NCBI RefSeq assembly: GCF_005871205.1
Contig: NZ_SWKM01000013.1
Span: 558,001 to 622,000, forward strand
Direction of reading: 5' to 3'
Source of the DNA: Marinobacter alexandrii
Lineage (GTDB): Bacteria; Pseudomonadota; Gammaproteobacteria; Pseudomonadales; Oleiphilaceae
Length of the DNA stretch: 64,000 nt
Shown: in pieces, positions 58,758 through 64,000 of the stretch
Layout of the letters: each line of letters begins with the position of its first letter
Position numbering within the stretch: position 1 is the stretch's first letter
The notes under the pieces: generated by a model
The model's database searches: none
What the model saw: the letters and a program-made list of their open reading frames with translations, nothing else
What the model was told of the DNA's origin: nothing
Made by a program: the position numbers and the translations under genes

Positions 58758-58785
58758 AAAAAGCCAGCAGATGCTGGCTTTTTCG
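58757..58785. terminator. Bidirectional terminator between the SIS gene and sspB
   Basis: A-run, stem AGCCAGCA, two-base loop and TGCTGGCT, then a T-run. Sits between two convergent genes. Confidence 0.9.
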
Positions 58786-58797
58786 ACGATCGATTCG

Positions 58798-59226
58798 CTA
58801 TTTCACGACCTTGAGCGTAGGCCGGCCCGACGGCCGATCCTCTCCACCCGAGCCGGAATCACCCTTGTCGCTGGTGCCGTCCGGATCTGGTGAACCGGGC
58901 TCACTGCCAAACACCATGCCCTCACCGTTCTCCTTGGCGTAGATGGCCATGACCGCTTGCAAGGGGATGAACACCTGCATCGGCACACCACCAAAGCGCG
59001 CGCTGAACTCCAGGGCACCGTTACCGACCACAAGGCCTCGCACAGCGCCTGGACTGATATTCAGCACGATCTGGCCGTTCGCAACGTGCTCAGTCGGGAC
59101 CTGAACGCCCTGAACTCCGGCGTCCACCACGATGTACGGGGTACAGTCGTTATCCAGAATCCACTCGTTGAAGGCCCGGACAAGGTACGGACGACTCGAT
59201 GTCATGGTGATACTGTTATCAGGCAC
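58798..59226 (-). CDS. sspB: ClpXP protease specificity-enhancing factor SspB
   Basis: Adaptor that delivers SsrA-tagged proteins to ClpXP. Seen: substrate-binding domain SSRPYLVRAFNEWILDNDCTPYIVVDA, a disordered acidic Gly/Asp/Ser linker, and the C-terminal ClpX-docking tail RPTLKVVK. I chose the GTG at 59226 because an AGGAG site lies seven bases upstream; ATG at 59205 is the conservative alternative. 142 residues. Downstream of sspA in the usual order. Confidence 0.95.
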   Translation of the reverse strand: MPDNSITMTSSRPYLVRAFNEWILDNDCTPYIVVDAGVQGVQVPTEHVANGQIVLNISPGAVRGLVVGNGALEFSARFGGVPMQVFIPLQAVMAIYAKENGEGMVFGSEPGSPDPDGTSDKGDSGSGGEDRPSGRPTLKVVK

Positions 59227-59264
59227 TGCCAATCTCCTGGACCGGTATAGCGGGTGTCGACCGT

Positions 59265-59894
59265 TTAGCTGCGCATGTCTTCTTCGAGGTCGGAAAGGCT
59301 GGCTTTGAAGCCCTCGCGACTGAAGATGCTTTCCATGTACTTATGCAGCGGACGCGCCTGCTTGTCGTCCAGGTCCACACCGAGCGCCGGCAGACGCCAC
59401 AGGATCGGGGCGATGCAGCAATCGACGATGGTAAATTCTTCAGACAGGAAGAACGGCATTTCACCAAACAGCGGCGCAGTCGCCAGCAGACTCTCGCGCA
59501 GCTCTTTACGAGCGGCATCTGAGGCCTTGGCATTCGGCTGGGCTACGATCTGATCAACCAGACCACACCAGTCGCGCTGGATACGGTGAATCATCAGACG
59601 GCTGTTAGCGCGAGCCACCGGGTATACCGGCAACAACGGCGGGTGTGGGAAACGCTCGTCCAGGTACTCCATCATGATGTTGGGCTCGTACAGCACCAGA
59701 TCACGATCGACCAGCGTCGGCAAGGCGTTGTATGGATTCGTGTCAGCCAACTCGGCCGGCGGGTTATCAGGATCCACGTCCACAATGTCGACGGTAACAC
59801 CCTTCTCTGCCAGAACAATACGCACCCTGTGGCTGTAATGGCTGACCGGATCCGAGAAAAACGTCATTGATGACCGCTTGGTCACAACGCCCAT
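59265..59894 (-). CDS. sspA: Stringent starvation protein A
   Basis: RNA-polymerase-associated GST-fold protein that helps stress and stationary-phase transcription. Seen: 209 residues; N-terminal thioredoxin-like [24 protein letters not shown] lacking the GST catalytic residue, [21 protein letters not shown], and the helical C-terminal half. Separated from petC by a terminator, so it has its own transcript with sspB. Confidence 0.95.
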   Translation of the reverse strand: MGVVTKRSSMTFFSDPVSHYSHRVRIVLAEKGVTVDIVDVDPDNPPAELADTNPYNALPTLVDRDLVLYEPNIMMEYLDERFPHPPLLPVYPVARANSRLMIHRIQRDWCGLVDQIVAQPNAKASDAARKELRESLLATAPLFGEMPFFLSEEFTIVDCCIAPILWRLPALGVDLDDKQARPLHKYMESIFSREGFKASLSDLEEDMRS

Positions 59895-59931
59895 AAAACT
59901 ACCTCACGAGTAAACAAACCGAAATGATTCC

Positions 59932-59976
59932 GAAAAAACGCAAAATTCCAGTGGGCCGGTTATTGCCCACTGGAAA
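59932..59976 (-). terminator. Terminator of the petABC operon
   Basis: Minus strand: perfect 11-base stem TTCCAGTGGGC/GCCCACTGGAA around an eight-base loop, followed by TTTTGCG and a run of six T. Lies 27 bases after the petC stop. Confidence 0.8.
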
Positions 59977-60003
59977 TCGGGAAACAGGATTATACCCTAT
60001 TTC

Positions 60004-60759
60004 TTAGTGCACGTCCTTCCAGTACTCACGATTGAGCAGATAGGCGAAGACGAAGAAGATCGCAACGAAGATCAGAACGAATACGCCCAAACGCTCACGC
60101 TCTACCCGAACTGGATCGCCCATGTAGGACATGAAGTTAGTCAGGTCGTACATAGCCTGATCGAATTCCACAGCAGACATGCTGCCTTCGATGGCGTATT
60201 CCGGGCAGACGTCTGCGTTGTTGATGTTGCCGCTCAACGGCTCGACACTGGCATCGACACCGATCTTCGGCTCGACCGCGCACAACCCCTGCAGGCCCAC
60301 CATAACGTGAGGCATACCGACATTGGCATAGACCACGTTATTCACGCCCAGCGGACGGCTGTCGTCCTTGTAGAAGCCACGAAGATAGGAATACACCCAG
60401 GACTCGCCGCGCAGACGGGTTTCCAGGGTCAGGTCCGGTGGCGGTGCGCCAAACCAGTCGGCAGCCATGTCCTTGCTCATGGAGTTCTTCATCAGCTCAC
60501 CGATTTTTGCACCGGTGAAAATCAGATTCTCCTCGTACAGCTCGGCAGGAATGTCCAGGTCATCGGACACCCGCTTGTAGCGGGCGTATTCCATGGAGTG
60601 ACAACCCATGCAGTAGTTGGTGAACAGAGCCACGCCACGCTGCAATGATGCCTTGTCGGTGTGGTCCGTCTCGATGTGATCAAGCGAAACACCGCCACCA
60701 GCGGCCAGCCCGAGGGCTGGCAGGATTGCGATGAAAAGACCAAAAATCAGCTTTCTCAT
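60004..60759 (-). CDS. petC: Ubiquinol-cytochrome c reductase cytochrome c1
   Basis: Heme-c subunit of complex III that passes electrons to soluble cytochrome c. Seen: signal peptide (residues 1-20), heme-binding CMGCH (50-54), likely axial Met in NVGMPHVM, and a C-terminal membrane anchor (VFVLIFVAIFFVFAYLL). 251 residues. The ATG shares one base with the petB stop (TAATG). Confidence 0.97.
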   Translation of the reverse strand: MRKLIFGLFIAILPALGLAAGGGVSLDHIETDHTDKASLQRGVALFTNYCMGCHSMEYARYKRVSDDLDIPAELYEENLIFTGAKIGELMKNSMSKDMAADWFGAPPPDLTLETRLRGESWVYSYLRGFYKDDSRPLGVNNVVYANVGMPHVMVGLQGLCAVEPKIGVDASVEPLSGNINNADVCPEYAIEGSMSAVEFDQAMYDLTNFMSYMGDPVRVERERLGVFVLIFVAIFFVFAYLLNREYWKDVH

Positions 60760-61991
60760 TATCCTGTCACCCTCTCTGGCACTGGCTTGGTTTTTTCCAT
60801 ACGTGTGTAGAACGGCATGAGAATGAAGTAGAGGAAGTACAGCACGGTCAGAATCTGGGCGACGGTGGTACGACCCTCAGTGGCCGGCACCAGCCCCAGG
60901 TAACCCAGCACCACAAAGCTGACAACCAGGATGGCAAGCGCGATGCGGCTCAACCAGCCCTTGTAGCGCATGGAGCGAACCGGGCTGCGATCCAACCAGG
61001 GCAGCACGAACAGGATAGCAATGGCGCCACCCATGACAACCACACCCCAGAACTTGGCCGGCAGACCAAACAGGTCGACCGTGACCGCACGCAACATGGC
61101 GTAGAACGGCGTGAAGTACCAGACCGGTGCAATGTGGTCCGGCGTCTTCAGCGCATTCGCCGGCTCAAAGTTTGGCTTCTCGATAAACAGACCACCCGCC
61201 TCGGGGAAGAAGAACACCACCACGAAGAAGATGAAGAAGAACACCGCCACACCCAGCAGGTCGTGCACAGTGTAGTAAGGGTGGAACGGGATACCGTCTT
61301 TGGGGTTGCCGTTCTCGTCCTTGTTCTTCTTGATATCGATACCGTCAGGGTTGTTGGAACCCACTTCGTGCAGCGCCAGGATGTGCAGCACAACCAGACC
61401 CAGCAGCACAATCGGCAGGGCCACTACGTGCAGGGCAAAGAAGCGGTTCAGTGTGATACCGGAGATCAGGTAGTCACCGCGAATCCACAGGGACAGATCT
61501 TCACCGATGACCGGAATGGCACCGAACAGGTTTACGATAACCTGGGCACCCCAGTAGGACATCTGACCCCAAGGCAGCAGGTAGCCCATGAAGGCTTCCG
61601 CCATCAGCATCAGGTAAATCAGCATGCCGAAGATCCAGATCAGCTCACGGGGCTTCTGGTACGAACCGTACATCAGACCCCGGAACATGTGCAGATAGAC
61701 GACGATGAAAAATGCTGAAGCGCCGGTGGAATGCAGGTAGCGCAGCAGCCAGCCCCACTCTACATCGCGCATGATGTATTCAACGGACGCAAACGCTCCC
61801 TCGGCCGAGGGGTTGTAGCTCATGGTCAGCCAGATACCGGTGATCAACTGGTTAACCAACACCAGCATGGCCAGCGAGCCGAAGAAGTACCACATGTTGA
61901 AGTTTTTGGGCGCGTAGTACTTGCCTACGTGCTTGTTCCAAGCATCAACAACGGGCAGACGCTCATCTACCCAGTTCAACAACTTGTTCAT
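60759..61991 (-). CDS. petB: Ubiquinol-cytochrome c reductase cytochrome b
   Basis: Core membrane subunit of complex III with both b hemes and the quinol sites. Seen: 410 residues, eight main membrane segments, heme ligands His87/His101 (YLHSTG..., VYLHMF) and His188/His203 (FALHVV..., VLHILALHEVGSNNP), and the Qo motif in the PEWY region written here as PVWYF. The second His pair is 15 residues apart. Overlaps petA and petC stop/start by one base each. Confidence 0.98.
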   Translation of the reverse strand: MNKLLNWVDERLPVVDAWNKHVGKYYAPKNFNMWYFFGSLAMLVLVNQLITGIWLTMSYNPSAEGAFASVEYIMRDVEWGWLLRYLHSTGASAFFIVVYLHMFRGLMYGSYQKPRELIWIFGMLIYLMLMAEAFMGYLLPWGQMSYWGAQVIVNLFGAIPVIGEDLSLWIRGDYLISGITLNRFFALHVVALPIVLLGLVVLHILALHEVGSNNPDGIDIKKNKDENGNPKDGIPFHPYYTVHDLLGVAVFFFIFFVVVFFFPEAGGLFIEKPNFEPANALKTPDHIAPVWYFTPFYAMLRAVTVDLFGLPAKFWGVVVMGGAIAILFVLPWLDRSPVRSMRYKGWLSRIALAILVVSFVVLGYLGLVPATEGRTTVAQILTVLYFLYFILMPFYTRMEKTKPVPERVTG

Positions 61992-62584
61992 TACGCCGCC
62001 TCCGGATCAAGTCCAATCGTGAGGGTCGTATCATCGTCGTAACGATACGGGGGAACCTCCAGGTTCAAGGGCGCTGGCTGTGCGTCATAGACTCGACCGG
62101 CAAGGTCGTACTTGGAGCCGTGACAGGGGCAGAACAACCCCCCGAGCCAGTTCTCACCGAGATCCGCTGGAGCAATTTCCGGACGATAGGAAGGCACACA
62201 ACCCAAGTGGGTGCACAAGCCAACAATGACCGCAATTTCCGGTTTCAGTGAACGGTAAATACCCTCGATATAGGGCGGCTGCTGGGGCGTTTCTGACTGA
62301 GGGTCTTTCACAGTCTCATTCAGTTTTTCGATGTTGTCGAGCATCGCCTTGTCCCGGCGGATAACCCAGACCGGCTTTCCACGCCATTCGACGGTAATCT
62401 GTTGGCCCGGTTCCAGCTTGCTGACATTGACAGTTACCGGTGCACCGGCCGCCTCGGCCTTTGCACTGGGGTTCCATGACCCCAGAAAAGGAACCGCCGC
62501 ACCAACAACGCCAACCCCGCCGACAGCTGCTGTAGCGCCAATCAGAAACCGGCGCCGGCCTTGGCTCACGTCGCCATTACTCAT
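61991..62584 (-). CDS. petA: Ubiquinol-cytochrome c reductase Rieske iron-sulfur subunit
   Basis: 2Fe-2S protein that takes the first electron from quinol. Seen: twin-Arg signal anchor GRRRFLIGATAAVGGVGVVG, cluster ligands in CTHLGC (124-129) and CPCHG (152-156), including the disulfide Cys pair. 197 residues. First gene of the operon; 242 bases upstream, before rpsI, hold a palindrome and the rpsI terminator. Confidence 0.98.
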   Translation of the reverse strand: MSNGDVSQGRRRFLIGATAAVGGVGVVGAAVPFLGSWNPSAKAEAAGAPVTVNVSKLEPGQQITVEWRGKPVWVIRRDKAMLDNIEKLNETVKDPQSETPQQPPYIEGIYRSLKPEIAVIVGLCTHLGCVPSYRPEIAPADLGENWLGGLFCPCHGSKYDLAGRVYDAQPAPLNLEVPPYRYDDDTTLTIGLDPEAA

Positions 62585-62678
62585 TATGGTTTTCTCCCAT
62601 CAGGCGATGTCACAGCCCGCAACACAGCTGGCAATGTGCATCTAAAAGGACTTCACAACCCAAAAATATAAGCGCCCA

Positions 62679-62699
62679 AATGGTAATGAAATTACCATT
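62679..62699. promoter_or_regulatory. Inverted repeat upstream of petA, possible operator
   Basis: AATGGTAAT-GAA-ATTACCATT, a nine-base perfect dyad 95 bases before the petA start. A TATATT lies just downstream on the minus strand and could be a -10, which would put the dyad over the -35 region. Binding factor unknown. Confidence 0.45.
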
Positions 62700-62774
62700 G
62701 GCTTACAAGTCGGAAAGCCGCTATCGGCGGCCACGCCCCACTCCAGCCTAGCTGGCGAGTGCAGAAACCGGGCA

Positions 62775-62806
62775 TAAAAAAACCCGACCGATTGGCCGGG
62801 TTTTTC
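62775..62806 (-). terminator. Terminator of rplM-rpsI
   Basis: Minus strand: short loop within stem AACCCGGCC/GGTCGGGTT (one G-T pair) and a T-run of seven, 20 bases after the rpsI stop. Confidence 0.85.
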
Positions 62807-62825
62807 GGGTACTGTTCCAGCGAAA

Positions 62826-63218
62826 TTAACGCTTGGAGAACTGAGGACGCTTACGCGCCTTCCGCAGACCCACTTTCTTACGCTCGACTTCACGGGCGTC
62901 ACGGGTAACGTAACCCGCTTTGCGCAGAGCCGGACGTAGTGTTTCGTCATAATCCATCAGCGCGCGAGTCAGACCATGGCGAATAGCGCCGGCCTGGCCG
63001 CTGATGCCACCACCCTTAACGGTGATGTTGATATCGAAACGATCGGCCGATTCCGCTACAACCAGCGGCTGACGAACGATCATGCGCAGAGTCTCACGAC
63101 CGAAGAAATCTTCAATGGTGCGACCGTTGATAGAGATGTTACCGCTTCCCGGCTTGATGAAAACCCGAGCCGTGGATGTCTTGCGGCGACCAGTACCGTA
63201 ATTTTGTGCTACAGACAT
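62826..63218 (-). CDS. rpsI: 30S ribosomal protein S9
   Basis: Small-subunit protein whose C-terminal tail reaches the P-site tRNA. Seen: 130 residues; [21 protein letters not shown]-terminus, [19 protein letters not shown] core and the conserved basic tail [14 protein letters not shown]. Twelve bases after rplM, the standard pair. Confidence 0.99.
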   Translation of the reverse strand: MSVAQNYGTGRRKTSTARVFIKPGSGNISINGRTIEDFFGRETLRMIVRQPLVVAESADRFDINITVKGGGISGQAGAIRHGLTRALMDYDETLRPALRKAGYVTRDAREVERKKVGLRKARKRPQFSKR

Positions 63219-63230
63219 ATCCGCCTTCCG

Positions 63231-63659
63231 TTAAATGTCGAGTTCTTTGGGCTGCTGGGCTGCGTGAGGATGCTCAGCGCCGGCATAGATTTTCAGCTTC
63301 TTGAACATGGCGCGGCCGAGCGGGCCTTTCGGAAGCATGCCTTTGACAGACTTCAGGATAACTTGCTCGGGCGCCTTGTCTACCAGCTTCTCGAAGGAGA
63401 TGGACTTGATTCCACCCGGAAAGCCAGTGTGACTGTAGTACATCTTGTCAGATGCCTTTTTGCCGGTAACCCGGACCTGGCCAGCATTGATAACTACAAT
63501 GTAATCGCCAGTGTCGACATGAGGGGTATACTCAGGCTTATGCTTGCCCCGCAGACGACGGGCGATTTCGGTTGACAGACGACCCAGCGTCTTGCCGGCT
63601 GCGTCTACAACGTACCAGTCACGTTTTACTGTTTCTGGTTTCGCACTCAGAGTCTTCAT
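63231..63659 (-). CDS. rplM: 50S ribosomal protein L13
   Basis: Early-assembling large-subunit protein. Seen: 142 residues; [47 protein letters not shown] at the N-terminus and [21 protein letters not shown] near the C-terminus. First gene of the operon with a 140-base leader. In E. coli L13 represses its own mRNA through the leader; the same is possible here. Confidence 0.99.
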   Translation of the reverse strand: MKTLSAKPETVKRDWYVVDAAGKTLGRLSTEIARRLRGKHKPEYTPHVDTGDYIVVINAGQVRVTGKKASDKMYYSHTGFPGGIKSISFEKLVDKAPEQVILKSVKGMLPKGPLGRAMFKKLKIYAGAEHPHAAQQPKELDI

Positions 63660-63702
63660 TGATTCCGCCTTGAACGCTATATAAGAAACGTTAAAACCTC
63701 CA

Positions 63703-63723
63703 CCCGAACAGCTTGGTTCCGGG
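63703..63723 (-). promoter_or_regulatory. Leader hairpin of rplM, possible L13 autoregulatory site
   Basis: In the leader RNA CCCGGAAC pairs with GTTCGGG (one bulged G), loop CAAGCT, followed directly by TGGAGG. Placement within the leader suits translational control by L13, but the link is inference. Confidence 0.35.
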
Positions 63724-63806
63724 AGAGATTTGTACCTGTAATTACTGTGGCAGTGACACCGTTCGGGGCTGAGACAGTGACATCGCCTTGAAAAGCCAGG
63801 GCGCGA

Positions 63807-63835
63807 AGTATACTCGAACCACCACAGAATGCCAA
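63807..63835 (-). promoter_or_regulatory. Sigma70-type promoter of rplM-rpsI
   Basis: Minus strand: -35 TTGGCA (63830-63835), 17-base spacer, -10 TATACT (63807-63812). The start would be near 63800, giving a leader of about 140 bases. Confidence 0.75.
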
Positions 63836-63863
63836 CCCTGCCCCACCGTGTTTCGTTATTCCC

Positions 63864-64000
63864 CTATGTCACCGAGATGTCACCGGGTCGCCAGCGGTAT
63901 AGCGCGGCCACGTTATCCAGAAGAATTGGCGCCAGCGCTTCTTCTGACATGCCCCGCAACTCGGCGAGCACGCTCAGGATCTTGCCAAGATTGGCCGGCG
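63864..64000 (-). CDS. C-terminal fragment of a TatD-like metal-dependent hydrolase
   Basis: Cut by the window edge. Seen: the last 45 codons, reading ANLGKILSVLAELRGMSEEAL then APILLDNVAALYRWRPGDISVT and a TAG stop. The LAELRG-x-S...N-x-x-x-L pattern fits the end of TatD-family deoxyribonucleases/hydrolases. The catalytic part lies outside the window, so the family call is tentative. Confidence 0.55.
   Translation of the reverse strand, partial: PANLGKILSVLAELRGMSEEALAPILLDNVAALYRWRPGDISVT

Overview
The window is a stretch of gammaproteobacterial chromosome. Gene content, gene order and protein sequences fit Marinobacter or a close relative, on general recognition only; no database search was possible. 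Several blocks follow the order I know from Pseudomonas: proA-nadD-rsfS-rlmH-mrdA-rodA-rlpA; a full division and cell-wall (dcw) cluster from mraZ to lpxC; and rsmI/lpoA-yraN-SIS-sspB-sspA-petCBA-rpsI-rplM. No tRNA, rRNA operon, CRISPR array, insertion sequence, integrase or prophage was seen. Nearly all the DNA is intact housekeeping sequence.

Layout: 59-6910 (minus) is a wall-elongation, ribosome and NAD block (rlpA, rodA, mrdA, rlmH, rsfS, nadD, proA). 7052-10508 (plus) is a translationally coupled trio: two membrane proteins with degenerate GGDEF domains and a DedA-PAP2 fusion. 10518-12471 (minus) holds a Lon-substrate-binding-like protein and a cyclic-nucleotide-binding/HDOD regulator. 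12588-18876 is a mixed accessory stretch: ilvD, a small PG-binding-like protein, an AI-2E transporter, two unrecognised small genes, a haloalkane dehalogenase relative with Asn at the nucleophile position, and a thioesterase. 19071-25765 holds deaD, folA, thyA, lgt, a TauE/SafE permease, an NRDE protein, xseB and ispA, followed by dxs (isoprenoid precursors). 27938-34215 (minus) is ribA, moaC, a Nudix/ThiE-like fusion, argJ and secA, then an M23 endopeptidase and the DciA helicase-loader gene.

36035-54156 (minus) is the dcw cluster in transcription order mraZ-rsmH-ftsL-ftsI-murE-murF-mraY-murD-ftsW-murG-murC-ddlB-ftsQ-ftsA-ftsZ-lpxC, with many 1-16 base overlaps. It is preceded by a sigma70-like promoter and four MraZ boxes at exact 10-base spacing. 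Then come rnpB (RNase P RNA), rsmI, lpoA, yraN, a SIS protein, sspB/sspA, the cytochrome bc1 genes and rpsI/rplM. The right edge cuts a TatD-like hydrolase gene.

The genes fall into a few tasks: peptidoglycan precursor synthesis and export (mur genes, mraY, ddlB, murG), its polymerisation during elongation (mrdA/rodA) and division (ftsI/ftsW), control of that synthesis (lpoA, rlpA, M23), outer-membrane lipid A (lpxC), secretion and lipoproteins (secA, lgt), and central metabolism. I found no convincing new multi-gene system. The best leads are single observations: the Asn-nucleophile dehalogenase relative, the SIS protein with lost ligand motifs, the coupled degenerate-GGDEF/DedA-PAP2 operon, a palindrome encoding the same C-terminus for two convergent genes, and an unexplained 35-base palindrome beyond rnpB.
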